Shown piece by piece: positions 1 through 6,705 of a stretch of DNA of 15,055 bases. Made by a program: the position numbers and the translations under genes. Position 1 is the first letter of the stretch, and each line of letters opens with the position of its first letter. Source of the DNA: an uncultured Bacilli bacterium (GTDB lineage Bacteria; Bacillota_I; Bacilli_A; RF39; UBA660); assembly GCA_947630095.1 (NCBI GenBank), contig CANRGI010000013.1, forward strand, positions 1 to 15,055. The letters run 5' to 3'. The notes beneath the pieces were generated by a model. It saw nothing but the letters and a program-made list of their open reading frames with translations. It searched no databases and was not told the DNA's origin.

Positions 1-16
1 TATTATTTATACTTAC

Positions 17-45
17 ATTTTATATCTTTTATTTATTACTGTCAA
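17..45 (-). promoter_or_regulatory. Promoter for a gene beyond the left edge
   Basis: Read on the minus strand there is a consensus -35 box TTGACA (40-45), a 17-base spacer and a -10 box TAAAAT (17-22). It lies downstream of the terminator that closes the ftsY/kinase operon and points out of the window, so it should start a new transcription unit whose gene is not visible here. The match is among the best in the window; the inference is from sequence only. Confidence 0.65.
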
Positions 46-81
46 CAACTTTTTCTTATTATTACAAACATATTTTATTTT

Positions 82-107
82 AAAAAAACATAACTATTTC
101 TAGTTAT
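82..107 (-). terminator. Intrinsic terminator of the ftsY-kinase operon
   Basis: On the minus strand a perfect 7-bp stem ATAACTA / TAGTTAT closes a GAAA tetraloop (90-107) and is followed, after one G, by a run of seven T (82-88). It begins 8 bases after the kinase stop codon. The stem is AT-rich, but the tetraloop and U-tract are typical of an intrinsic terminator. It marks the end of the five-gene operon that begins with ftsY. Confidence 0.7.
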
Positions 108-115
108 ATTTTGTT

Positions 116-1045
116 TTATTTATTATTTTTTATACACAATTCATTATAAACTGGTTTTAAGATATTATTTACCCTATAGTCTAATACTTTAAAATAAAAT
201 GTTTTTTGAATATTACTACATAATTCTAAAGGTATTTCGTCAAATATAGTTTTTATTTTTTCTAAATTTATTTTAGGATATATTCTTAATAAAGCATCAT
301 TACATTCTTTTATACTTTTACTTTCAATTAGTTTTAAAGGATTTAATATTTTATCATTTAATTTAAATATAGATATAGAACTCTCATAAACTACTTGATA
401 AAATTTATCTTCATTCTTTAGAATACTTTCTAATTTTTCGTCACTAGATTTACTATAAAAAGATGCTCCATTGTCATAAACAGGTGCGAGGCGAAGATTT
501 GATGTTGCATTATCATATATAACTCCCCAGTTTGCTTCATTTCTATCGTTATTACTTATTAAGGCATCTATTATAAACATATCCCAAAATCTATCTTTTA
601 ATTCAGGTACTTGTTTGAAATAATAATTATCTTTCATTAATTCCATAATATCTTCTAAATTATCACTTTTATCAAAGTTAGAAGAGTGTCTTTCTTCTAT
701 TTCTTTACTATTAGGTTCATATTTATTTTTAATAGCATTAAAATCTATAATAGTTTCAGTATCAGATAAAAAGTCTTTACAAGCTACTGCTATTTTATTT
801 GAAGATATTCCTAGCATTGTATCGTGAGTAAGTAAACCAATAGATTTATATATATTAGAGCCTATATATTCTGATAAAGGACTAGTTGTGTATGATAAAT
901 TTTCTACTTTCATACTTTTAGTAGATTTAGGGTATTTTAAAAACCATTTTTCGCCATTAATTGTAATACCATTTTTCATACCACTATGGCCACCATAACT
1001 TTTACCATTAGATTTATAAATATCAAAATTTACTATATTAATCAT
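116..1045 (-). CDS. HipA/CtkA-like Ser/Thr kinase domain protein
   Basis: A 309-aa protein resembling the C-terminal kinase fold of HipA and the shorter CtkA-type kinases; it lacks the extra N-terminal HipA subdomain. Numbered from the chosen start, a Gly-rich loop (YGGHSG, 17-22) precedes a likely ATP-contacting Lys37 in WFLKYPKS. A catalytic-loop-like NNDRNEANWG carries Asp167 and Asn172, and PVYDNG carries a DFG-like Asp191. These are the residues expected for an active phosphotransferase. The ATG at 1045 is preferred over an in-frame ATG at 1057 because GGTGG lies 5 bases upstream; it overlaps the previous stop in ATGATTAA, implying translational coupling to the 82-aa gene. No HipB-type HTH antitoxin is adjacent. 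Substrate is unknown; toxin, stress kinase or regulator are all possible. Fold assignment is fairly sure, role is not. Confidence 0.75.
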   Translation of the reverse strand: MINIVNFDIYKSNGKSYGGHSGMKNGITINGEKWFLKYPKSTKSMKVENLSYTTSPLSEYIGSNIYKSIGLLTHDTMLGISSNKIAVACKDFLSDTETIIDFNAIKNKYEPNSKEIEERHSSNFDKSDNLEDIMELMKDNYYFKQVPELKDRFWDMFIIDALISNNDRNEANWGVIYDNATSNLRLAPVYDNGASFYSKSSDEKLESILKNEDKFYQVVYESSISIFKLNDKILNPLKLIESKSIKECNDALLRIYPKINLEKIKTIFDEIPLELCSNIQKTFYFKVLDYRVNNILKPVYNELCIKNNK

Positions 1046-1286
1046 ACAAACCACCATATTTTGCTAGTAACTTTTTATAAGTAGTTTCTGTTATATCTCC
1101 ACATAAAATACAACTCTTTGCTACTGCTTCTAATTCGTCAAATTTTAAATCATAACTAAGCCAGTCTCTATCTTTATGAAACTTTTCTAAGTCTTTTATT
1201 TCTTCTCTAACTATTCTAGGTAATTTACTTACATCTATTTCTATGCTTTCGTCTATCATTTCTACAAATAAATCTTTTTCTTCCAT
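1038..1286 (-). CDS. 82-aa protein coupled to the HipA-like kinase
   Basis: I do not recognise a named family. The 82-aa product is acidic in its N-terminal half, is predicted mostly helical, and ends in a stretch with a CILCG pair of cysteines (one C-x2-C, so not a full zinc site by itself) and a KYGG-type C-terminus. There is no signal peptide or membrane segment. It starts from ATG with AAAGGAG 7 bases upstream, only 2 bases after the ylxM stop, and its 3' end overlaps the kinase start. Such tight pairing with a HipA/CtkA-like kinase suggests a partner, inhibitor or substrate of that kinase, in the way small antitoxins pair with HipA, but it has no DNA-binding HTH like HipB. That role is inference from position. 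Confidence 0.7.
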   Translation of the reverse strand: MEEKDLFVEMIDESIEIDVSKLPRIVREEIKDLEKFHKDRDWLSYDLKFDELEAVAKSCILCGDITETTYKKLLAKYGGLYD

Positions 1287-1288
1287 AG

Positions 1289-1591
1289 TTATACTCCTTT
1301 TAAGATATTTTCTAAATCTTTTTTTAAATCATTATATTCACAAGTATCTATTAAAGATTTTATACCATTAATTAACTTATACATACCTAGTTTAGTTTCA
1401 TATTCTAATAATTTAGTTTCAATACCATTTATGGTTTTACCTACTATAGTTTTACTTACACCTAAATTATCTGCTATTTCACTTAGGGAATTATCTTCAA
1501 AGTAATAATATTCAAAATATTCTTGTTGTTTTTTAGTTAAAAGATTTTTATAAGTATCATATAAATTAATTAAGTTAATTCTTTCTTTCAT
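1289..1591 (-). CDS. ylxM: YlxM-like (UPF0122) helix-turn-helix protein
   Basis: A 100-aa protein matching the YlxM/UPF0122 family: an N-terminal LYDTYKNLLTKKQ segment, a tyrosine-rich linker (EYYYFED) and a sigma-70 region-4-like helix-turn-helix (LSEIADNLGVSKTIV, about 36-50), then a helical tail. In Bacillota the gene normally sits between ftsY and ffh, and family members are thought to act with the signal recognition particle; the streptococcal homologue binds SRP RNA/Ffh complexes. Here ftsY lies upstream with a Nudix gene in between, and no ffh follows. The ATG overlaps the Nudix TGA as ATGA, with AAGGAT about 8 bases upstream. The usual SRQAV of the recognition helix reads SKTIV, a mild divergence. 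Confidence 0.82.
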   Translation of the reverse strand: MKERINLINLYDTYKNLLTKKQQEYFEYYYFEDNSLSEIADNLGVSKTIVGKTINGIETKLLEYETKLGMYKLINGIKSLIDTCEYNDLKKDLENILKGV

Positions 1592-2106
1592 TTAATCATA
1601 TCCTTGTATAAGAAAAACGCTATTAAAGTTTTAGGGTCTGTTATAGTTCTATTTTTTATTAATTCGTCTATTTCTTCTAAAGTATAGAAATTTACTTCGT
1701 CTACTTCGTCTTCTTCTTTAGGTTTAGAATTAACTGATTTTACTTTAATTAAGAATATGTGCATTTCTCCATCTGACATATTTTCTATTATATTATAAGT
1801 TATAATTGGTTCGTCACTTATTTCTATAATATCAGATTTATCTATTCCACATTCTTCAGATAATTCTTCTATTATTATATCTCTTTTAGATATTGCTTTA
1901 TCAAGAGTACCTGCTGGTATTTCTAAGGTATTTCTTCCTAAAATAGGTCTATATTGCTTTACTAAAGCCATTTTTCCTTCTTCATTTATAACTATACCTG
2001 CACTGGCACCTTTAAGTGCTACTTTGGTATATTTTTCAACTACTCCATCACTTATTACTCTTTCACAATCATAAATTTTTACATATCCATCATATACTAA
2101 TTTCAT
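1588..2106 (-). CDS. Nudix hydrolase, ADP-ribose pyrophosphatase-like
   Basis: A 172-aa Nudix protein of the ADP-ribose/nucleoside-diphosphate-sugar pyrophosphatase type. The VALKGASAGIVI strand, VKQYRP and EIPAGTLD are typical of this branch. The Nudix box keeps the metal-binding core EELSEECGI, but the position of the usual first Glu is Ile and the Arg of REUxEE is Glu, so the helix is somewhat degenerate. The chosen ATG (2106) shares one base with the ftsY stop (TAATG) and has AAGGAG 8 bases upstream inside the last ftsY codons; an in-frame GTG at 2115 would sit too close to that site. The 3' end overlaps ylxM by ATGA. A Nudix gene is not a usual member of this SRP cluster. Substrate cannot be read from sequence. 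Confidence 0.82.
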   Translation of the reverse strand: MKLVYDGYVKIYDCERVISDGVVEKYTKVALKGASAGIVINEEGKMALVKQYRPILGRNTLEIPAGTLDKAISKRDIIIEELSEECGIDKSDIIEISDEPIITYNIIENMSDGEMHIFLIKVKSVNSKPKEEDEVDEVNFYTLEEIDELIKNRTITDPKTLIAFFLYKDMIK

Positions 2107-3077
2107 TATTCCCACTCCTTAAATAAACCATAGATATAACTTTCAATATCAAATGGTATCATATCTTCTAATTTTTCTCCTAAGCCTACGAATTTAACTG
2201 GTAAGCCTGTTTCCTCTTTTATTGATAAAACTATTCCACCTTTAGCAGTGCCATCTAATTTAGTTAAAATAAGTCCTGTAATGTTACATATTTCTTTGAA
2301 ACTTTTTGCTTGACTTATTCCATTTTGGCCAGTAGAAGCATCTATTACTAAAAGGGTTTCGTCTACACCTTTATTTAATACTCTTTCTATTACTCGATTT
2401 ATTTTTTCAAGTTCTTGCATAAGATTAACTTTGTTTTGAAGACGCCCTGCTGTGTCGATAAGAGCGACATCTATATTTTTTTCTAATGCTAACTTAAGGC
2501 CATCAAATACTACACTTGCTGGGTCAGTAGCGTCTGTACCATAAAATTCACAACCTATTCTAGTTGCCCATAGATGTGCTTGTTCAACTGCGCCTGCTCT
2601 GAAGGTATCCGCGGCTATTATGATAACTTTTTTACCATCGTCTTTTAGTTTCTTTGCTAATTTTGCTATGCTTGTTGTCTTTCCTACTCCATTAACACCT
2701 ACAAAAAGTATTGAAGTTAAACCCTCAGGACTCATATTTATCTTACTTGTTAATTGGTCATTACCTACATATATTAAAAATAATTCGTCTACTATTACTT
2801 CTTTTAAATATTCAAAATCAGTTATGTTTTCTTCTTTGACACGTTTACGAAGTTTATCCATAAAAATACTAGTTGTCTTTACTCCTAAATCTGCCATTAT
2901 GAGAATTTCCTCTAGTTCTTCATAAAATTTTTCGTCTATATGTGTGTATTTTACACCAAGTAAACTTAACTTACTTACAAAATTATCTCTTGTTTTTGAT
3001 AAGCCTTCCTCATATTTTACTGTATCTTCCTCTTTTTTTCCTTTAAATACTTCTTTTAATTTATTAAATATTCCCAT
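2106..3077 (-). CDS. ftsY: FtsY, signal recognition particle receptor GTPase
   Basis: The 323-aa SRP receptor, which docks Ffh-ribosome complexes at the membrane for co-translational insertion. The NG domain is complete: G1 loop GVNGVGKT (127-134), DTFRAGA (157-163), DTAGR (208-212), TKLDGTAKGG (272-281) and the closing GLGEKLEDMIPF (298-309). The GTKLD-type motif and the DTFRAGA/ADTFRA set separate it from ParA-like GTPases, and FtsY rather than Ffh follows from the lack of a C-terminal Met-rich M domain. The N-terminal acidic A domain is almost absent: a short Lys/Glu stretch of about 25 residues with an amphipathic start (MGIFNKLKEVFKG), as in other Bacilli. Start: ATG preceded by AAGGGAG. 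It heads the five-gene minus-strand operon and is divergent from rnjA. Confidence 0.96.
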   Translation of the reverse strand: MGIFNKLKEVFKGKKEEDTVKYEEGLSKTRDNFVSKLSLLGVKYTHIDEKFYEELEEILIMADLGVKTTSIFMDKLRKRVKEENITDFEYLKEVIVDELFLIYVGNDQLTSKINMSPEGLTSILFVGVNGVGKTTSIAKLAKKLKDDGKKVIIIAADTFRAGAVEQAHLWATRIGCEFYGTDATDPASVVFDGLKLALEKNIDVALIDTAGRLQNKVNLMQELEKINRVIERVLNKGVDETLLVIDASTGQNGISQAKSFKEICNITGLILTKLDGTAKGGIVLSIKEETGLPVKFVGLGEKLEDMIPFDIESYIYGLFKEWE

Positions 3078-3094
3078 ATATATCTCCCTTTTTA

Positions 3095-3100
3095 ATTATA
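3095..3100 (-). promoter_or_regulatory. Possible -10 box of the ftsY operon
   Basis: On the minus strand TATAAT (3095-3100) lies 17 bases before the ftsY ATG. The -35 region at the right distance (TACATT) is weak, and a start from this box would leave only a very short leader with the Shine-Dalgarno site close to the 5' end. It is the only good -10 hexamer in the divergent spacer on this strand, so it is listed as a candidate. Confidence 0.3.
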
Positions 3101-3177
3101 ACATAGTTTTTTTACATAATGTAGGGAAAATTACTATTTTTTATTTCTACATAAGTTGTATATTAATTTGGTACTAG

Positions 3178-3206
3178 TTGCTTTTTTTTAAATTTTATAG
3201 TATAAT
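3178..3206 (+). promoter_or_regulatory. rnjA promoter
   Basis: A -35 box TTGCTT (3178-3183), a 17-base T-rich spacer and a perfect -10 TATAAT (3201-3206). The predicted start is near 3213, giving a leader of about 40 bases that ends in a strong TTGGAGGA ribosome binding site before the rnjA ATG. A weak imperfect hairpin (TTTCT/AGAAA, about 3225-3237) lies in the leader. It is the only plus-strand promoter I can support. Confidence 0.75.
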
Positions 3207-3252
3207 TAGTTTACTTTGAAATTTTCTTTTTAGAAATTGGAGGAATTAAATT

Positions 3253-4935
3253 ATGAAAACACAAGAAAAAGAAACTTTTGTGTTCGCTTTAGGTGGTCTA
3301 GGCGAAGTTGGAAAGAATATGTATGCAATTATGCACGAAGAAGAAATTGTTATAATAGATGCAGGAGTAATGTTTCCTGAAGACGATTTATTAGGGATAG
3401 ATTATGTACTTGCTGATTATACTTTTTTAAAGGAAAATGAAGAAAAAGTTAAAGGATTATTTATAACACACGGACATGAAGACCACATAGGAGGTATACC
3501 TTACCTATTAAATCACGTGAACATTCCTGTTATATATGCTCCTAAAGTTGCAAGTGAACTTATTAAAAATAAACTTGAAGATAGAGGGGTTCAATATAAA
3601 AATATAGTTATAATAGACGAAGATATGAAGCCTGAATTTAAGTATTTTAAAATAGAATTTTTTAGGACTACTCACTCAATACCGGATAGTTATGGAATTA
3701 GTGTAATGACTCCTAATGGGAGGGTTGTAACTACTGGGGATTTTAAATTTGATTTGACACCTATCGGACCTATGGCAAATTTAGGAAAAATGGCTAGACT
3801 TGGAGAAGAAGGAGTTACTTTACTTATGAGTGACTCTACTAATGCTTTAGTTCCTGGGTTTTCTACTAGTGAAAGTGATGTTGACGAGGCACTAAGTGAT
3901 ATTATAAGAAGTTGTAAAGGTAGAATAATTCTTGCAACATTTGCTTCAAATATCTATAGACTTATTCATATAATAGATACTTGCACTAAAAATAATAGGA
4001 AAATTGCTGCTTTTGGTAGAAGTATGATTAATAGTATAGAAATTGCTAAAAGTTGTGGATTAATAAAAGATAAAAGTGTGTTTATAACTAGTGATGAGGC
4101 AAATAAAAGTAAGCCTGAAAATGTTTGCTTACTTTGTACTGGTAGTCAAGGAGAGCCTTTAGCCGCGCTTAGTCGTATTGCTAATGGAGTTGATGCTAAT
4201 ATAACTTTGATGCCCAATGACACGGTAATATTCTCAAGTTCGCCTATTCCTGGTAATGCTATGAGTATTAACAGAGTTATAAATAAACTATATTTAAAAG
4301 GCGCTAAAGTATATACTACTTCTAATGAAAGTGATATACATACTAGTGGACACGCTAAGCAAGACGAACTTAAATTGCTTTTAAGACTTATGAAACCTAA
4401 ATATTTTATGCCTGTTCACGGGGAATATAGAATGCTTAAAGAACACGCTAAGTTGGCACAAGAATGTGGAATGCCTAAAGAAAATACTTTTGTTTTAAAA
4501 AATGGGGATATGTTAAGTATATCTAAAAAAGGTGTTCACGTTAGTAAAAGTATACCTATTAATGATATTTATGTAGATGGTAAAAGAATTGGCGATATTG
4601 GAAGTACTGTAATTAGAGATAGAAAGATAATGAGTACTGATGGGGTTTTAGTGGTTATATTAAATATAGATTTTGAAAATAAAAAGTTGGTACTTGAACC
4701 TAATATTACAACTCGTGGGTTTGTAGTAGTTAATGATAATCAAGAATTAATTTCTAATATTCAATATAAAGTTAAAACTATAATTAATAGTGAATTTAAA
4801 AATGGTATGTTAAATATAACTGATTTAAAAAATAGAATTATTTTAGAACTTAAAAGTTATATTATAGAAACTACTGGAAGAAGACCTATTATAATTCCTA
4901 TGATACTTGAGATTAAAAGTAGTGTTCAAGTTTAA
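3253..4935 (+). CDS. rnjA: Ribonuclease J
   Basis: A 560-aa RNase J (metallo-beta-lactamase/beta-CASP fold), the 5'-to-3' exo- and endoribonuclease of mRNA decay and rRNA maturation in Bacillota. Zinc ligands are in place: HGHEDH (His73, His75, Asp77, His78), His141, Asp163 in TTGDFKFD, and His389 in PVHGEYRML. The beta-CASP HTSGHAKQD motif is at 363-371. Length and spacing match RNase J1 (about 555 aa), and the C-terminal domain is present. ATG start with TTGGAGGA 8-9 bases upstream. It is monocistronic: its own promoter, and a terminator that begins at the stop codon. It is the only plus-strand gene, divergent from ftsY and convergent with rny. Whether it equals RNase J1 or J2 cannot be told without the other copy; the intact active site favours the J1 type. 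Confidence 0.95.
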   Translation: MKTQEKETFVFALGGLGEVGKNMYAIMHEEEIVIIDAGVMFPEDDLLGIDYVLADYTFLKENEEKVKGLFITHGHEDHIGGIPYLLNHVNIPVIYAPKVASELIKNKLEDRGVQYKNIVIIDEDMKPEFKYFKIEFFRTTHSIPDSYGISVMTPNGRVVTTGDFKFDLTPIGPMANLGKMARLGEEGVTLLMSDSTNALVPGFSTSESDVDEALSDIIRSCKGRIILATFASNIYRLIHIIDTCTKNNRKIAAFGRSMINSIEIAKSCGLIKDKSVFITSDEANKSKPENVCLLCTGSQGEPLAALSRIANGVDANITLMPNDTVIFSSSPIPGNAMSINRVINKLYLKGAKVYTTSNESDIHTSGHAKQDELKLLLRLMKPKYFMPVHGEYRMLKEHAKLAQECGMPKENTFVLKNGDMLSISKKGVHVSKSIPINDIYVDGKRIGDIGSTVIRDRKIMSTDGVLVVILNIDFENKKLVLEPNITTRGFVVVNDNQELISNIQYKVKTIINSEFKNGMLNITDLKNRIILELKSYIIETTGRRPIIIPMILEIKSSVQV

Positions 4936-4955
4936 GTGCAGAGATGCACTTTTTT
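4934..4955 (+). terminator. rnjA intrinsic terminator
   Basis: A 7-bp stem AAGTGCA / TGCACTT closes a GAGA tetraloop (4934-4951) and is followed by six T (4950-4955). The first two stem bases are the last two bases of the rnjA TAA stop, so there is no spacer between stop codon and hairpin. It reads only on the plus strand. Confidence 0.85.
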
Positions 4956-4972
4956 GTTTATGTAAATTCAGT

Positions 4973-5002
4973 AAAAAAGAAGTAACATTATTTTGCTACT
5001 TC
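4973..5002 (-). terminator. rny intrinsic terminator
   Basis: On the minus strand a 9-bp stem (GAAGTAGCA with TGTTACTTC, including one G-U pair) encloses a 6-base loop (4979-5002), followed by six T (4973-4978). The rny TAA stop (4988-4990) lies in the loop, so the last four sense codons form half the hairpin. Only 17 bases separate it from the rnjA terminator on the opposite strand. Confidence 0.83.
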
Positions 5003-6541
5003 TTCTGCTCTTGTTTCTCTTATTACTACAACTTTTATAGTACCAGGATATTGCATTTGTTCTTCTACTTTGTCTTTTATGTTTCTTGCTATTTTGTAAG
5101 ACTCTAAATCGTCTACTTCGTCAGGTTTAACTATAACTCTTAATTCTCTACCAGCTTGCATTGCATAAGTCTTTTCTACTCCTGGTATGCTATTACCTAT
5201 TTCTTCAAGTTGAGTTAATCGTTTTATGTAATTTTCTAAAGAGTCATTTCTTGCTCCTGGACGGGCTGCTGATAAAGTATCTGCAATGGCTACTAATTCA
5301 CTTATTACACTTGTTGCTTTTTTATCTCCGTGGTGAGATTCTATTGCATTTATTACAATATCATTTTCTCCATACTTACGAGCAAATTCTGCACCTAGTT
5401 CTACGTGTGAACCCTCTACTTCAAAATCTATTGCTTTACCTAAATCGTGAAGTAACCCTGCCCTTTTGGCAAGCGCTACATTCTCTCCTAATTCACTTGC
5501 TAATAAACCTGCTAACTCTCCTACTTCTATTGAGTGTTTAAGTGCATTTTGACCATAACTAGTTCTGAAATGAAGTTTACCTATTAATTCAACTAATTCA
5601 GGGTTTACTCTTGTTATGCTAAGTGTGAATAATGCTTCTTCTCCTTTTTCTCTTATCATTGTTTTGAAGTCTTCACAGACTTTATCGTAAAGTTCTTCTA
5701 TTCTAGCAGGGTGTATTCTTCCGTCTTTTATTAGACCTTCTAAAGTTACTTTGGCTATTTCTCTCCTTAAAGGGTCAAATGAAGATAATACTATAACTTC
5801 TGGAGTATCGTCTATTATTAAATCTACACCAGTAATTGCTTCTATAGTTCTAATATTTCTTCCTTCTCTACCTATTATTCTACCTTTCATTTCGTCATTA
5901 GGTAGTGATACAGTTGTTACTGTTTGTTCATTTGCCACATCAGTAGCGTATCTTTGCATACTATTTACTAGATATTCTTTTGCTTTTTTATCTGCTTCTA
6001 ATTTAGCATCATTTTCTCTTTCTCTTAAATAAATAGCAATTTCTTGTGACATTTCGTCTTCTACTTTTTTCATTACTAAATCTCTTGCTTTTTCTTTACT
6101 AAAACCAGAAATACTTTCTAGTAATGCAAGTTGTTCTTTCAAAACAGACTCCATTTTTGCGTCTTTTTCTTGAATTTCCTTTTGACTCGCTAATAAATCT
6201 TTGTCTCTTTTATCTAAATTTTTTTCTCTTTCTTGTAATAATTCGTCACGTTTATTTAGATTATTTTCTCTACTTTCAACTAATTCTTTTAATTCTTGTA
6301 CTTCTTTTTTCTTTTCTTTTATTTCAGCATCTGTTTCTTGCTTTATTTTATAAGTTTCTTCTTTTAATTCAAGTAAATTGTCTCTCTTTATTTTATCCGC
6401 CTCTTTTTTGGCATTTTCAATTAATTTATCAGCTTCATTTTGAGCACTCATAATCTTTAATTTTATCATTAAAAAGATTAAACCTGCTCCCAAAAATAAT
6501 CCAACTATTACTAGCAAAATGGAGTAAACTACATTATTCAT
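4988..6541 (-). CDS. rny: Ribonuclease Y
   Basis: A 517-aa RNase Y, the membrane-anchored endoribonuclease that starts mRNA decay in many Bacillota. Domain order is canonical: an N-terminal membrane helix (about 4-26), a long Glu/Lys-rich coiled coil (about 30-200), a KH domain with IIGREGRNI (222-230), and an HD domain with His336, His365-Asp366 (LLHDLGKA) and HHGDKKA (403-409). All expected HD metal ligands are visible. Length equals the usual about 520 aa. ATG start with GGAGG 7 bases upstream. Own promoter and terminator, so likely monocistronic. In Bacillus subtilis rny also lies downstream of recA, which fits. It is convergent with rnjA, so two core RNA-decay nucleases share a 52-base 3' spacer. 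Confidence 0.96.
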   Translation of the reverse strand: MNNVVYSILLVIVGLFLGAGLIFLMIKLKIMSAQNEADKLIENAKKEADKIKRDNLLELKEETYKIKQETDAEIKEKKKEVQELKELVESRENNLNKRDELLQEREKNLDKRDKDLLASQKEIQEKDAKMESVLKEQLALLESISGFSKEKARDLVMKKVEDEMSQEIAIYLRERENDAKLEADKKAKEYLVNSMQRYATDVANEQTVTTVSLPNDEMKGRIIGREGRNIRTIEAITGVDLIIDDTPEVIVLSSFDPLRREIAKVTLEGLIKDGRIHPARIEELYDKVCEDFKTMIREKGEEALFTLSITRVNPELVELIGKLHFRTSYGQNALKHSIEVGELAGLLASELGENVALAKRAGLLHDLGKAIDFEVEGSHVELGAEFARKYGENDIVINAIESHHGDKKATSVISELVAIADTLSAARPGARNDSLENYIKRLTQLEEIGNSIPGVEKTYAMQAGRELRVIVKPDEVDDLESYKIARNIKDKVEEQMQYPGTIKVVVIRETRAEEVAK

Positions 6542-6592
6542 TTTTATTCCTCCATTATCTTTTTAGAAGTTTTTAAGATTACTTCTAATTCT

Positions 6593-6621
6593 ATTTTAAT
6601 GATATTTTGTTTTAAAGTCAA
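6593..6621 (-). promoter_or_regulatory. rny promoter
   Basis: Minus strand: -35 TTGACT (6616-6621), a 17-base spacer and -10 TAAAAT (6593-6598). The leader of about 45 bases contains a 6-bp inverted repeat AGAAGT / ACTTCT (6565-6586, 10-base loop) just before the GGAGG ribosome binding site. That hairpin could affect RNase Y expression but is short and AT-rich. Confidence 0.75.
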
Positions 6622-6681
6622 TGGGAAGTTTTAAGAACGAGAAAAAAAGTAGATAGAGGTGTTTTATATTATCTTTCATTT

Positions 6682-6705
6682 AAAAAGACACTTGATGTGC
6701 CTTTT
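6682..6705 (-). terminator. recA intrinsic terminator
   Basis: Minus strand: AAAAGGCAC / GTGTCTTTT, 9 bp with one G-U pair and a 5-base loop (6683-6705). The first bases belong to the recA TAA stop. The U-run is short (TTTTT, four of which are in the stem), so this is a moderate terminator and some read-through into rny is possible. Confidence 0.58.

Noticed and set aside
2620..2925. Plus-strand open frames opposite ftsY (also 2944-3177)
   Set aside because: Both are antisense shadows of ftsY; the hydrophobic composition comes from reversed A-rich codons.
5161..6453. Leucine/phenylalanine-rich plus-strand frames opposite rny
   Set aside because: Antisense shadows of the Glu/Lys-rich coiled coil and HD domain; no ribosome binding sites.
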